Shown here piece after piece: positions 42,001 to 54,561 of a stretch of 64,000 nt of DNA (its first letter is position 1; each line of letters opens with the position of its first letter). The stretch covers positions 248,001-312,000 of the forward strand of contig JAAROD010000087.1 in assembly GCA_012274445.1 (NCBI GenBank), written 5' to 3'. The translations under genes and the position numbers were made by a program. Below the pieces are notes generated by a model. The model saw only the letters and a program-made list of their open reading frames with translations, made no database searches and was not told the DNA's origin. Source of the stretch: Sclerotiophoma versabilis. Taxonomy: Eukaryota > Ascomycota > Dothideomycetes > Pleosporales > Didymellaceae.

Positions 42001-43492
42001 ATGCTGTCGCAAATCATCAAGCCTTCCGCTATGCGGTCTGTCAACGTCCTGGGACAAGTAACGAAGAATCGTGTCCAAGCGCGTTCCCTGGCTACCGTTC
42101 AGTCCAGCACCGAACGCAAGATCCCATCTCCTCACCGAAAGCCCACCGAGATTTCTACTGAAAGGGCTACCTTCACGATCAAGGTATGTACGCTATTTTC
42201 CACCATCAAGACGTCGACACTCACCGCTTCTACAGAACGGCCCTATCTTCTCGGGAAAATCCTTCGGTGCGAAGGCCAACATCTCTGGTGAAGCTGTCTT
42301 CACCACCTCGCTCGTTGGATACCCTGAGTCTATGACCGACCCCTCCTACCGTGGACAAATTCTCGTCTTCACCCAGCCCTTGATCGGCAACTACGGCGTG
42401 CCCTCCGCTGCCCGCGATGAGCATGGTCTGCTTCGATACTTCGAGTCTCCCTACATTCAGGCCTCCGGTATCGTAGTTCAGGATTACGCCCTGAAGCACA
42501 GCCATTGGACTGCCGTCGAGTCGCTTGCTCAGTGGTGCGCTCGTGAGGGTGTGCCCGCTATCTCTGGTGTTGACACTCGCGAGGTCGTTACATACCTCCG
42601 TGAGCAGGGTTCCTCCCTCGCTCGCATCACTATCGGCGAGGAGTACGATGCTGACGAGGACGAGGCCTTCATCGATCCCGAGGCGATCAACCTTGTCCGT
42701 CGTGTTTCGACCAAGGCACCTTTTCACGTAAGCTCGTCCCTTGGCGACATGCACGTTGCTCTCATCGATTGCGGTGTCAAGGAGAACATTCTTCGCAGCC
42801 TCGTCTCTCGTGGTGCTAGCGTCACCTGCTTCCCTTTTGACTACCCCATCCAGAAAGTCGCCCACCACTTCGACGGTGTTTTCATTTCCAACGGCCCTGG
42901 TGACCCCACCCATTGCACACAGACTGTGTACAACCTTCGCAAGCTGTTCGAGTCCTCGCAGGTTCCTGTAATGGGTATCTGCATGGGTCACCAGTTGATC
43001 GCCCTTGCCGCTGGTGCCAAGACCATCAAGCTCAAGTACGGTAACCGTGCCCACAACATCCCAGCTCTTGACTTGAGCACTGGCAAGTGCCACATTACGT
43101 CGCAGAACCACGGATACGCCGTCGATCCCACCACTCTGTCCAGCGAGTGGAGGGAGTACTTCACCAACCTCAACGACCAGTCCAACGAGGGTCTGATCCA
43201 CAACTCTCGCCCCATCTTTAGCGCCCAGTTCCACCCTGAAGCCAAGGGTGGACCACTCGACTCGGCCTATCTGTTTGACAAGTACATTGAGAACGTGCAG
43301 AAGTACAAGGATCTCCAGTCCACCTTCTCCAACAAGAGCAACAAGCCCAGCGCTGTCCTTGTCGACCTTCTCAGCAAGGAGCGTGTTGGTGTGCACCCCG
43401 ACCAGCCTGACTTTGATATCACCACTCCCGCGCCTTCGGTCGTTGTTGGCGGAGCTGTGCCATCGTACCAGCCCATCTCCACGGCTGCTTAA
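42001..43492 (+). CDS. CPA1: Carbamoyl-phosphate synthase, arginine-specific, small (glutaminase) subunit
   Basis: Two exons, 42001-42183 and 42236-43492, encode 479 aa. This subunit hydrolyses glutamine and passes ammonia to the large subunit to make carbamoyl phosphate for arginine synthesis. The N-terminus (MLSQIIKPSAMRSVNVLGQV, then Arg/Ser-rich) is a probable mitochondrial targeting sequence. The small-chain domain begins NGPIFSGKSFGA and includes GYPESMTDPSYRGQI. The class I glutamine amidotransferase domain follows with GPGDP, nucleophile Cys310 in GICMGHQ, and His394/Glu396 in FHPEA. Arginine-specific rather than pyrimidine-specific, because it is a stand-alone small subunit and carries the AAP uORF in its leader. 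Regulation: translational attenuation by arginine. Confidence 0.97.
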
Positions 43493-43846
43493 GCAACGGA
43501 TTGTCTTTTTGTATGGGCACTGGGTTTTGGTCGTTCGGGAGTCTTTGCGTGGGAATATGTGTTGGGAGTTTTGTTCCATCCAAGTTGGGTTCAGGAAGGA
43601 AGGCGGATACTCTGAGCTGTAGCCTCATGCGTTTCGTATGTACGTGGATTGATAGGAAATGGACGTACGTGGATCAATAAGAAATGATTTGAAATTACCA
43701 GTGTGTATAGATTGACGTGAGTGTGAGAGGGTGGAGTAGTAGTGCTGTTGGAGTTGAATACGTCTGTTCAGCTCTTGATGAATAATGTGTCGTAGTTGGT
43801 GGTGATGAAGCATGCAGTAAGCAACCATGGTCAGGCCTTCCCATCC
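43493..43846. other. Convergent 3' flanks of CPA1 and the MIT gene
   Basis: Contains the short tandem repeat above and nothing else recognised. Confidence 0.5.
43641..43686 (+). repeat. Short tandem direct repeat in the CPA1 3' flank
   Basis: TACGTGGATTGATAGGAAATG is repeated after four bases as TACGTGGATCAATAAGAAATG, with three differences. Probably a local duplication in the 3' UTR. Confidence 0.7.
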
Positions 43847-45622
43847 TCAGGCCCTCCCAAAATCCGCCTCCCCATCCTCAGGCCCATCGTCGACATCACC
43901 CACGGCATCCCCACTCTCACTGTCCTTGGCTGCCTCTCCAGCCTTGACCTCATTCAGTCTCCTCTCCCGTCTTTCTTGCTCCTTCTTCCTTGCCCCGGCC
44001 TTGAGCTTCTCCCACTGCTCCCTATACCGACGTATGACCAGTTTGTCCTTTTCATTCTGCCGCGCTAGCTGAGCATTGGTGCTACTCAAGTCCTCGAGCC
44101 GGTGAGTTTGCACGGCCAGTTGGGCTTCGAGGTCGGCGATTCGTTTGGCGGTGGTGGTGTCTGTTGCGTCTGGAGATTGTGGGCCCTGGGGTTGTGTGCC
44201 TGGTATGGGAGGGGAGGGGAGAGCAGGCATTGCGTTTGCGCCTAGAGACAGGGCGTGCGCGAGAGCGTTGGGGTCGCTCGATATTCTGGCTGGCGGGCGA
44301 GCACGGAAGGACTGTGCGAGGGCGTTGAACTGGTTCTGGGAGTTTGTTTCCCACATTTGGATGCGCTTTGCTTGTTTGTCGACCAGAGACTTGAGGGTTT
44401 CGTTTTCGAGTGCCAATTCTTCGAGAGTCTTAAGACCAGTGCCCCTCCCGGCGGGTATGGTTCTTTGAGATGTCACTTGGCCGGCTGAACTGCGTGATCG
44501 CGGGCGCCGAGAGCTGGTGGGGGAAGGCGGACCCACGCTTTCCTGGGCGTCGACGAATTCATCGTGACTACCTTTCAAAGAGCCAGATCCTTCGTCAATG
44601 GGATTCAGGTGATGAGGCTGAGTACTAGAGCCTTGGAGCATGCTTGCGTAGGTGACGGTGCCGCCAGACGTGGGGACGAGGTAGAAGGACTCATTGGGGT
44701 TGAGAGGTGTGCGGCCGTCGCCACGAAGAGCGCGTAAAGCTGGTTTGCTTATGAGAGCGGCGAGATCAGGGACGGAGGACTTGACGGTGCGGGAGGCTTC
44801 TGGTGATGAGTTGCGCGATTTGACTTTCGACGCCTTCTCGAGCTGTGGAGAATCTGGGGCTGGTGTTGGAGGTGTAGGGTTGAGTGGAAGCGAGGTGAAT
44901 GCTAAGGGTGCGGATATGGCGGATATGACGCCCCCAAAGGCAGAGTAGAAGCGACGGAAGTTGTCCTCTGGTGGCGGGGACGAGGGCTGCGGTGCCTCTT
45001 TCGGCTTCGACAGCTCTCTTGATCTGCTCTGGTCTGCCTTCCGTGCCTGTCTCTCGAGTAGGTCCCTGACGGGCGTGGCTTGTCCATCCCGTGCTGCGGT
45101 TGTGCCGGAGACTGTGACTGCAGTGCCAGTCGTGGTACGCCTTGGGCTCGGGATACCGCGCTTTTCAGCGAGGTTGCTGGCGATGGAGGGTTGTGGGAGT
45201 CGGCGGTGCGTTCTCGGCGACGAGGTCGAGGGCGAGCTGGCTCGAGTGGCCGCCGTCTTGGTGGCGGACGCAGCTGTGGCGGTGGCGGACTCGCTCTCCG
45301 AGAGCCTGCTTGTGCTGCTGCTGCTGCTGCTACTCTTCTTGTCGGTCTTGCGCGGGGCCTCCTTGATCAAGCCGGCGAGCTTGCGGTGGTGGTCTTCGAG
45401 CAGGCCGAGGATGCGCAGGGCCTGCAGGTGGTGTGAGCTCTAGTCGGGCGCCGCAGACGCGCGCATGCATACCTCGGCGTCGTGTGTGTCCTGGGCAGCA
45501 TGGTGGAAGAAGGCGGCGGCATGGTCGTGCTCGTCCCCCGCCGTCGCAATGCTGCTGCTGAGGGTGGCTGTCTGTGCGTTGCGGACATGTTCATGCGCTT
45601 TGGTGAGAGGGGCCGACTCCAT
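43847..45622 (-). CDS. MIT-domain protein with C-terminal coiled coil
   Basis: Two exons, 45622-45473 and 45421-43847, separated by a 51-bp intron (GTATGC..CTGCAG); 574 aa. Splicing completes an MIT-like three-helix domain at residues 1-75: PLTKAHEHVRNAQTATLSSS, DEHDHAAAFFHHAAQDTHDAE and, from exon 2, ALRILGLLEDHHRKLAGLI. MIT domains bind ESCRT-III tails in endosomal sorting. A Ser-rich stretch encoded partly by a CTG/CAG microsatellite follows, then Pro/Ser-rich disorder, then coiled coils at about 390-430 (LEELALENETLKSLVDKQ) and 480-560 (RIADLEAQLAVQTHRLEDL). The end is acidic. Without the intron the first exon would end in 10 unrelated residues. The divergent neighbour starts 449 bp away, so the two may share a promoter. 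Confidence 0.8.
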
Positions 45623-46070
45623 GTGTGCGTCGGGCGTGTTCCAACATGTTCGTGCAGGTGCGGGAGTCGCGTCGAAGCAGTCACACGATGGTGGTGCTGC
45701 CTTGGGCGGCGGAGGCTGGCAGGGATGTGCGCGGGGCGGCGGCGATCACACGGTAGCTACGGCCTGCAGCCAGTAGCCAGTGCCCGCAGCCAGCCACTAG
45801 GCATCATGACGGGCGTGTGGCGGTGGGTTCCAGCCGGGGATTCGAGCTGAGCGCGCCATCGGTGCCGGGAACGAAGAGCAGTGCGTGTTGCTGCTCGCCC
45901 CCATCCGACATGCCCTTCGTCGCGCTGCCATAGCACCTTCGACGAGCCACCCCCGCGGCTACGCAACGGCGCAGACGCCCCCGCAGACACCAGCTCGCGA
46001 CGGCCTCGGATGCAGGCCCGAGCCTCTCCACCAGCAACCCAGCCCCGCCGCAAGGGACAGCAGCGCGACC
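45623..46070. promoter_or_regulatory. Shared promoter region of the MIT and LAM genes
   Basis: A 448-bp head-to-head interval between the two start codons. No individual element can be assigned with confidence; overlapping frames here are shadows or a non-coding leader. Confidence 0.5.
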
Positions 46071-49000
46071 ATGGCGACCGCTGGGCGCAGGAGGAGCATC
46101 GCCTCGTCGCTGGCTGCACCGGCGGACAGGCCGCTGTCCAAGAGCGCGAGCGCCTCTGCCCTGTCCGTTGGCAGTGACGGCCCCGGCGACGCCCACGACG
46201 ACGGGCGCAGCGACAGCTCGTCGAACCACAGGCGCCGCCTCCCTGGCCTGTTCAAGCGCAAGAAGCGCAGCGCAAAGGACGGCGGCAGCAGAGACGACCT
46301 CCTGCTGACGGACCCCGCAGACGCTGCAGCTGCACCCCCCACCGACCGCCGGCGCCCCAGCGCAGAGCCGCGAGCGCACAGCGACGACTCGCTGGGGCTG
46401 CACAAGAGCGTCGCCAGCAGTCTGCTCACGGCCGACTCGGACGAGGCCGAGGACCCGGCGACAGCAGCGTAAGTCGTATTTCTGCCGTATTCCGTCTCGC
46501 ACCCCAATCCCCCTGCGTTGCGAAATTAGCTTCGACCGCCGTGCCCGTGTGTCAGAGGGGCAGAGCGGAGCGTGGTGCGGTCCCTGGGCCTGCGCAGCAA
46601 CCGAGCATGGACGCCTGGGCGAACACCATCTTCACTTCTGGCCTCCGCCTTCCCCACCGCACCGTACACCACCGCTTTCGTATTGCTGTCCGCGCGCACT
46701 GCTCGTGCTCTTCTCTTGTTTCTGCCCCGTTCTTCGTGATAGCCTGACCACCTGCCTGTCTTCTTTGTCCATCGCTGCCACCCTGCTTCCACTTGGACCA
46801 CGCTCTGCCTTCCGACTAACCGACGTATTAGCTCACCAGTACGCCGGCCTGGCATATCACCCCACAACTCCCACGCCGGACTGCTGACCCTCTCCTCCCC
46901 CCTGATCACCTCCGCCACCATTGACTCCCTCGACACTGCCACTACCACCACCGATGCCACCCTCGTCGACTCGCTGACCTCGACCGACCAACGCTCCGCA
47001 AGAACTGCCAACACCAGTGACAGCACGCCCAACAACCGCGGAGCCTCGCCAGTCGGCAAGCTGAAGGACGCTTTCAATCCCACTCGACGTGCCACCTCCC
47101 CTCAGCCTGGAGGCGACACCGGCGCCGTCAAGTCAGGCGCAAGCGCAAGCGCTGGAGGAATAAGCTCGCTGTTCGGAGGGAAGAAGCGAGAGCAGAGGGT
47201 CCTGGACGATTCCATCGTGGCTTCCCCTCCTCAGATCCACACCGGATCCGAGACGCAGTCAACACCTTCTCTGCGCTCCTTGGCTCCCAAGCGCATCATC
47301 ACCCAGATTCCAGCAACCCCACCGAATACGACCGACGCACCCACCACCTTCGTTACCCCACCCACACCCGTAGATGGGGCCGCACCGTCGCCAACTGATT
47401 CCACACACTCGAAGAGCGGCACGAAGCAAAGTCCTTCGCAGTCGAACCCCAACGTAGTCGTCTCCCCTTCGGGGAACATGATATCTCACAGACGCGTGCG
47501 CTCAGCCTCAAACGCCCCAAGCAAGCTCTCCAACTACATCTCGGCACCTCTCACGCCGCACCCAGAGGAAGCAAAGACTCCTGGTGGCACCGCTGTACTC
47601 AACTCGCCCAGTACTGGTTTCTTTTCCTCCGTCTTCTCGGCCGCACAGAACGCCGCAAACCAGTTCAGCAACACAATCACACAAAATACCGTACCCAAGA
47701 ACAAGGCAGACAAGCAGCAACAGAAAGAAGCAGACAAAGCTCAAGACGGTGGAGAGGAAGTTATTGGTCCGGCAAACGTCCAAGTGACAACGGAAGGAGC
47801 AGAGAAGCCCCGACCGGCCATTGAAACACTTGGGTCTGGAAACCTTAGTTTAGCACATCTTGGCATAGCAGACAGCAACGAAGTCAGCCCGATGTCTTCT
47901 GCGACAAATGTTACCATGAAGGCTGACGAAGCCTCAGCAAAGGTCGAGGATGCGGCAGCTGCACAGGCAGTGTCAGCAGCTTATGCGGCAAAGCCACCAT
48001 CAATTAGCAGTGAACGTCCACGCTCGCTTACTGTTGACTCTGGAGGACTAGGCACAGCTTCTCCTAAGAGGGATGGCGACGCTACAGATCCTCCGCCCGC
48101 CGGCTCAATTCAGAGACAAGGAAGTATCCGCAGTCGCATCAGTGGTGGGCGAAGAAGGCGACATAGGGGTAGCTCAGCCGCGACTGGCAATACCGTTGCT
48201 ACTGCCGTTGGAGCTAGCACCTCAACCTTGGCCCCTGCGGCTGCATTACAAGGTCACCGCCTGAACGGCACTGGCTTTGCTGTGGCGCCACCAAAGCGTA
48301 ACAAAGATTTTCACAATCTCTTCAAGAGTGTACCGGAAGACGACTACTTGATTGAGGATTACAGTGCGGCGCTTCAAAAGGAGATACTCCTTCATGGTCG
48401 ACTATATGTTTCTGAAGGCCACCTCTGCTTCTCCAGCAATATCCTAGGCTGGGTCACTAACCTTGTCATCAGCTTTGACGAAGTCGTGTCTGTGGAGAAG
48501 AAGTCGACCGCCGTGCTTTTCCCCAACGCTATTGTTATCCAAACCCTCCATGCTCGCAACGTCTTCGCATCTTTCCTAGCTCGAGACTCCACCTACGATC
48601 TGATCATTGGTATCTGGAAGATTTCTCACCCCAACTTGAAGTCCTCGTTGAACGGTGTAACGCTTGATGGGTCCGCTGGTACTGGTGACAAGACCGAGAA
48701 GGCTGAATCCATTGGCAGCGACGGTGGTTCTAGCGAATCTGATGACGAGGTCTACGACGAGGATGCAGATGAGGACGACGGAATGGGTAGCTTCACTGAA
48801 GCTGGCGAAGGCAGTGTGACTGGAAGCGATCTTGGATCCACAGCAGGTGACGCACCAGCAACTCGTAAGGTCAGCGCTGCCGTCGCACAAGCAGTGGGCA
48901 GTGGTGGACAGACTGCTGAGGCAGCAAAAGCTGTCACAAACGGTGCTGCAGCGACAACGAATGATTTCCCTGGCTCTGCGACACATGGGCCTACAGACTG

Positions 49001-50155
49001 CGCCGATAACGACAAGCACTACGATAAGCTGCTAATCGACACGACTATCCCAGCTCCTTTGGGCAAAGTCTACAGCTTGATGTTTGGCCCTGCTGCTGAT
49101 GTTTTCATGCGGAAGTGGTTGATTGAAGACCAGAAGTCAATAGACTTGCAAATGGAACACGACAAAGACGGTCTGGGCGAGAAGAAGACATCGTTCAGCT
49201 ATTCGTATACCAAACCGCTCTCCGCCCCAGTCGGACCTAAGCAGACGAGGTGTAACATTGAGATGACACTCGAACAGTACGACCTGGAAAGAGCTGTCAG
49301 TGTGAACTGCAGCACACAAACACCTGACGTACCGAGCGGGAACATCTTCCTCACAAAGACCAGATATTGCATGATGTGGGGACCGGGTAACAGCACACGG
49401 TTGATCATGACCTTTACCGTCGAATGGAGTGGTAAGAGCTGGCTGAGAGGTATGTCATCTAGCATTTTGATTTACCTCAACAAACACACTGACGCAAAAT
49501 AGGACCTATCGAGAAGGGCGCAAACGATGGTCAAATGTCTTACGCTACCTCCCTCACAGCTGCACTGCGCACTGCCGTAGCCTCCAAGATCAGCGCTGCC
49601 CCCAAGACACCAGGCCGCAATGGAAAATCTAAGAGACGACTCAAGACGGCTGCCCTGGAAGAAGCACCCGTCATCGCCGCTCCTACCGCTCCACAACCAA
49701 AGCAGAGCAACTGGGGTCTGCTCGATCCGATCCGCCCTCTCATTCCCTTCTCGGATACCATCGAGTCGCTGTTCACGCCGCAAATCATGATTACCGTTCT
49801 TGGCGCCCTGCTGATTTACTCTTGGTTCTTCCGCAGCGCAGCAACAGGCATCTCAGGACCGAACCAGTGGAATACACACCAACGACAGGTTGCGTACGAA
49901 GAAATTTGGCGGCACGAAGAGAGCGAGCTATGGAAGTGGCTTGAGCAGCGCGTTGCAATCGATCGCGTACAGCATGAGGCTGGGGGCAAGTTCACCCCAG
50001 ACCATCAACAACGCGTTGAACCAAAGAACATGAATGAGAGGGAGATGGATGAGGCGATACGAACTACGGAGCAGAGACTTGCTGAGCTGAAAGAGTCTGT
50101 TGAAAAGGAGAGGCTAAGGAGTAGAACGAAGAGCCCAAAGGAGAAGGCGACGTAA
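46071..50155 (+). CDS. LAM-type sterol transfer protein (GRAM + VASt + transmembrane)
   Basis: Three exons, 46071-46468, 46832-49449 and 49503-50155; 1222 aa. The 363-bp first intron is supported by GTAAGT, a CTAAC branch, ATTAG and matching phase. The start at 46071 (GACCATGGCG) is preferred over an upstream in-frame ATG at 45885. Residues 1-600 are disordered and Ser/Thr/Ala-rich. The GRAM domain lies at about 622-735 (NKDFHNLFKSVPEDDYLIEDYSA; GRLYVSEGHLCFSSN). After an acidic linker comes the VASt domain at about 860-1030 (PAPLGKVYSLMFG; SFSYSYTKPL; TRYCMMWGPG). A single membrane segment, IMITVLGALLIYSWFF, sits near residue 1100, then a coiled-coil tail. Family members sit in the ER at contact sites with the plasma membrane or other organelles and move sterols. 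The closest yeast relatives are Ysp1/Ysp2/Lam4-type; which one is not resolved. Confidence 0.9.
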
Positions 50156-50394
50156 AGGTCGCTCAAAAGGAAGAGTCTCACTGAGAGTTGTTGTACATTA
50201 CGCATGGCGATGGCGTTATACTGCTTTGTTTCGTATGTCGTTTTCTTGAGTCTTGGATCTTGCATCGATGAGTACATCACATTTGGGCAAGCGAAGCCGC
50301 ATCTCTTAGCGTTGACAAGTCACTTGAATGTGTACACGTACCATGCATTTACAGATCGATTCGTATGCGTGAATCATGTCTCCTGGCGTCCTTT

Positions 50395-52086
50395 TTAGAT
50401 GAACCTCTTATCCCCCTGTACCGTATTCTGCACCGCCTTGAATGGCTCCAACGGCATGGGCGTCTCCTGATACAGTCCCGGCACTCTCGCCACCACATAC
50501 ACCCCCGCGCACCAATTCGCCTTGGCCTGCATTCCCGGCGCATTCTCGTAAAACTTCCTCGCCACCACCAACGGCGTGAGACTGCCAAACTTGGCCGTGT
50601 ATCCTGTCTGCGGTCTGCAGTGAAATGGAATGCTCTTGCAGATATTATCCGCGTACCCGCTCAACTGCCGACCCCACATCATGAGCTGCTTGGGCTCGAG
50701 CTGCCGGTGTGTGCGTAGCAGCTTGAACGTGTTGGACTGCATGATCAGCATGCTCATCCAGTAGATCATGTAGCAGATCCCTGCGCCGAAGTAATGGAAG
50801 TTGTACACAGGGTCGAAGACTATGTCTGAGCAGATTTCTTCCAGGAAGGCTTCCATCGAGGCAATTTCGACTTTGTCGTAGCGCGGGCCGTATCTTTCAA
50901 AGTCTGAAAGCCAGTCAAAGGCCCGCTTTGCGAGGTTCTGTGAGTCTTCAATCACAGAGTCGAGTTCAGTGGGTGGACAGTCCGGGGTGCCGATCTTGTC
51001 GGTGCGTTCTAGGAGCCTTGGGATGCATATGCAGATGTCGTTCAAGGCGACATAGGGGTCTGTTTTGGCGGCGCGTGCTGTCACTGCAAGCCATTCAGGA
51101 CTATCGAGTAACGAAGCTTTGCGCATGTGGTAACCAATACTCAACTAGTGGTGGTTAGTCGTGGGCGGCACACGGACTGATATAGTTCATACCGAGTTAT
51201 ATCGAATTGCGTGGAAAATCTGCAAGCTTAATCTAGTGGTGAAGGATGCTGGACCACGCTGTCTGACCAAGTGTAGTAGACCCTGTACGTGGTAAAAGAA
51301 GCCGTGTCCTTGAGTGACACCAACAAATACCTAGCGTCGATTGTAAGCATACAGCTCTGTGGGAAGAGTCGATGTGAAACATACCTCGTATAGAGTCAGC
51401 ATGTAGGTTGAAAGTAAGGTTTCGTCTTTCAACGCCAACACCGGGTCTTGGATTGCCTTCAACATTTGGCTTAATGCTGTACCATACATCGACCGAGATC
51501 GATTGACCAAAGCACGGTCACGATCGTTAACAGCAAGTTGCGCTGCAGACAATGCATCAATTGCGGCAAGCAGTACCTGGCTGTTCGCGGGCATAGTGGG
51601 AAGAGCAAGCATTAGGGCTGACGGGGGTGGTAAGGCTGGGCCATCAGCTCTTGGTAGATAGAGGCGAATGAACGTCCCCAAATGCTGAATACGATCCACA
51701 GCTATCGAGCTGACCTGTTTCGGCACATGTGGTTCGGTAGGTGTCTGTTCTTGCTGGACAACCAGTGTCCCGAAAGAATTGTTCCGAGAGGTGTTCGTCG
51801 AATTTGACTTTGGTGGCGTCTGATATGCATATCGGTAGCGCTCTTCATCCTCCTTGATTAACAGCGGCCTTTCTGTCTCGTTGTCGAACTGATGAAGAAT
51901 AAACGATTGTGTGGGCCTATAGCCTGGACACTTTGTGCCTCTGCGTAGGCAGATGTTGCACTCAGGCTTGGTTTCGTCGCAACGAACTTTCCTCTGGAGG
52001 GCAGACTCAATTTCCAGTCATGTAAAAGGCGAGCCAATTTAGCCTACCTTCCTGCACTCAAAGCATCCCGCGGATCTCTTGGGCAT
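50395..52086 (-). CDS. Zn2Cys6 fungal-type transcription factor
   Basis: Four exons: 52086-52048, 51993-51385, 51330-51193 and 51144-50395; 511 aa. Exon 1 encodes only 13 residues ending GCFECRK; exon 2 starts RKVRCDETKPECNICLRRGTKC. Together they form an exact C-x2-C-x6-C-x6-C-x2-C-x6-C binuclear zinc cluster at residues 8-35, so the intron cuts the DNA-binding domain. The later part is the fungal transcription-factor middle region: RLYLPRAD, the segment joined across exons 3-4 (VQGLLHLVRQRGPAS; RYNSLSIGYHMRKASLLDSPEW), and CICIPRLLERT. No membrane part. The target pathway is not indicated by its neighbours. Phases agree at all three junctions and introns are 48-54 bp. No damage visible. Confidence 0.88.
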
Positions 52087-54561
52087 TGCGGCAAAGTGTG
52101 CACAGCGACTTGCGCACAGAAATCGTGGAGGAAGGATCTAGAGACTTCTGGACTGTGATGGTTCGCTAGGTGGTTTGATGGAGGTGTGTGGGGTCGCAAT
52201 CTGTCATTCTGACCTTGTGCGGAAGTCGAAATGGGGAGACGGCCAGTGGACAACCGCGGGGGCTACGAGGGGTGACAGGGGCCAAGCTTCGTCTTCTTCA
52301 CAACGGCGACCAATCGACGATGACCATTCTAGACATGTTCATCTTTCAGGATCATGCAGACCTGTCAAGCTTAATCTGCAGTGGAAGATGCGATTCTGAG
52401 AGGGGTCGGCAGGTGTTGCTGACCGTCTCTACCAGTCGTGGACCTCGGCTTTTCGACAGATTTGGGATCTGTATTTTACCGTCTCAGTCCCTCAACTCGG
52501 GACCACAACAGCAAAGCAAGGATCTGTTGGTGACACTTTGCGCAAGCCTGCGAGCGTCATGCTGACTAGTGGAGTCATCGAGTGGTTCCGAGGTTCGTGG
52601 CACCCACAAATCCTGTTTGTTAACTATGGTTGCATGAGCAGAGAGGCAGTATTGAGCGTTGAAACAAGGAGTAAAGACTGAATAGAGTCAAGCAGAGAGA
52701 AAGAGTTATGGGAGAGGAAGGTCTCTCAATACAGCGCAAACAATGTCGACTCTATAACCTTGGCCCTCGAACGTAAAGGCAGGAGCTACCAAAGCTGGAT
52801 CCTACAGCCACAGTTGTTCACATTTTGAGCAGGAGCCTTGCAATGCCAACGTGCAAGCGCAACACCGAAACTTATATATCCGCATCGCAATCCCCGCGAC
52901 TAACATGACGAATCCTCCGCCACGTGACGCTTCCCATTACAGCAAAGTTCTGCGAAGTTACGGCCAGTAAGCGAACACGTTTGCGGGATGGTCAGCGAAC
53001 ACGACTATCTAGTCTCACAAGCCCTTCGATCATTGGATATATTTCGGCATGCCCACCAAGTGATCTACTACGGTACATCACTACACGTTGCCAACACTGG
53101 GACGGTAACGGTTAGTTCAACATTCCATCGTGTGAAGAGATGATGAAGGCAAAATTCTGCACCAGACTGCTTCATCGGGCCTTCCCCTCAAGCGGTTCCA
53201 CCTTATTTACGATGTCATCCTTATCTACCGCATCGCCAAACTCATGTTCCAACAGTTTCAGATGGTTCCTCGGATACCAAGCGATTAGCGACATGGCCAG
53301 GACGCTGCAGGCCATAAAGTTGACCGCCTGAGGAAGGCGAACGGGTAGTTTGGGCTGTGATCGACTCTCCAAGCCTGCAGAGCTGTTATTCCGTGACTGG
53401 CGTGTACCATAGTGACACATGCTCCGTAGGTGGATCAATGCAATGAAAACGGACGTATGCCTGCCACCCTCATTGCTTCCGGTCTGATATCAAGCTGTAT
53501 ACGATACTAGCGATGCTAGCGACAGCACAGGCGCTGAGAGGGACGACACTTGTTTGATAGGAGTAACAGAGCTTGTGGCCTGAGGAGTATGATGTTTTCC
53601 TGAGGTGAAGCCAGAAGTAGGCGTCAGCACAACCGGACCGATCGCATTGACACAAGGCTGCACAACACATGTACGTGAACGGCTGGACGATAGGCTTTCG
53701 AAATCCGGATACCAAGACGGGTCATGGTGGGATCAACTTAGCTGCCTCAATACCAGAACGGAACATGGGATCGCGCTCGTTGCCTGAGATCCACACAGCA
53801 TGAATATTCGATAGACTCCAAGTCGAAAAGGAGTACAAGCAGGAGGCTTCCCGGTCCGGCAACGGATGGACAACCATAACCATTCCGCAATGCTATTGAT
53901 CCCAACCAGGTTTCTATGCAGCTCTTCCTGCGCAAGTCCCAAAAACACGCCTACTGCAACTCCTGAAATGTTGACTATAGCAGGTTCAAAAGCAAGCCCT
54001 ACTATGGATTATAGAGTTCGTAAGGATGAGAACAGGTGTGCCCAGATTGCCACATCGTCAGGTGTAATATTATCTCAGTAAGCAACCTGTGCCAGATTCT
54101 GGTGCTTTTTTGGTGCCCCGATGCTAGAGAACGTGAGCTCCATGTACCTGTCTCGGTTCTAACTCTAGTAACGCACCCTTGCAGAGTAACTGGAGTCATT
54201 GGAATTAACTTTCCAGTTCTGAATCAAGGGTACCTAACTTCGTTTGATAATGTTTTGGGATTAACAAGCCAGAAAGGTAGCTGCGGCAGATCGCCTGAGA
54301 TGAGGAAGCAGTGGTTGACGGCTATGCGTATTGCACACCATCAGTCATTATGCTTGCTCCGGGTCTTCGGACTCTAAAGTAGGAGACACACTTTTCCGAC
54401 ATAACGTTGGACCACTTGCAAATCTTGTGGGTGAGACGGCTTAGGCTATATTTGAATCTGGGGAATGAGCAACTGTCCGACCTCATTAACGACTTTGGTG
54501 AGAAGGTATACAAAAAAAAGATATTTAGCTTTGGTGCGAGACGGAATACTGAAATTGTCAT
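52087..54561. other. Gene-poor region with a possible transporter remnant
   Basis: About 2.5 kb without a supported gene. On the minus strand, 53172-53320 reads AVNFMACSVLAMSLIAWYPRNH followed by a hydrophilic acidic end, which resembles the last helix and tail of a membrane transporter, but no upstream helices can be joined. It may be a decayed gene. Confidence 0.35.

Noticed and set aside
42230..43579. 449-residue minus-strand frame
   Set aside because: It is antisense to the CPA1 coding region, a codon-bias shadow of a certain gene.
45885..46070. Upstream in-frame ATG of the LAM gene at 45885
   Set aside because: The added 62 residues look like a leader, and the ATG at 46071 has a better context; an upstream mitochondrial-like extension cannot be fully excluded.
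45804..46502. Minus-strand frames of 180-230 residues opposite the first exon of the LAM gene
   Set aside because: They are explained by the GC-rich exon on the other strand; no motif, and they conflict with a well-supported gene.
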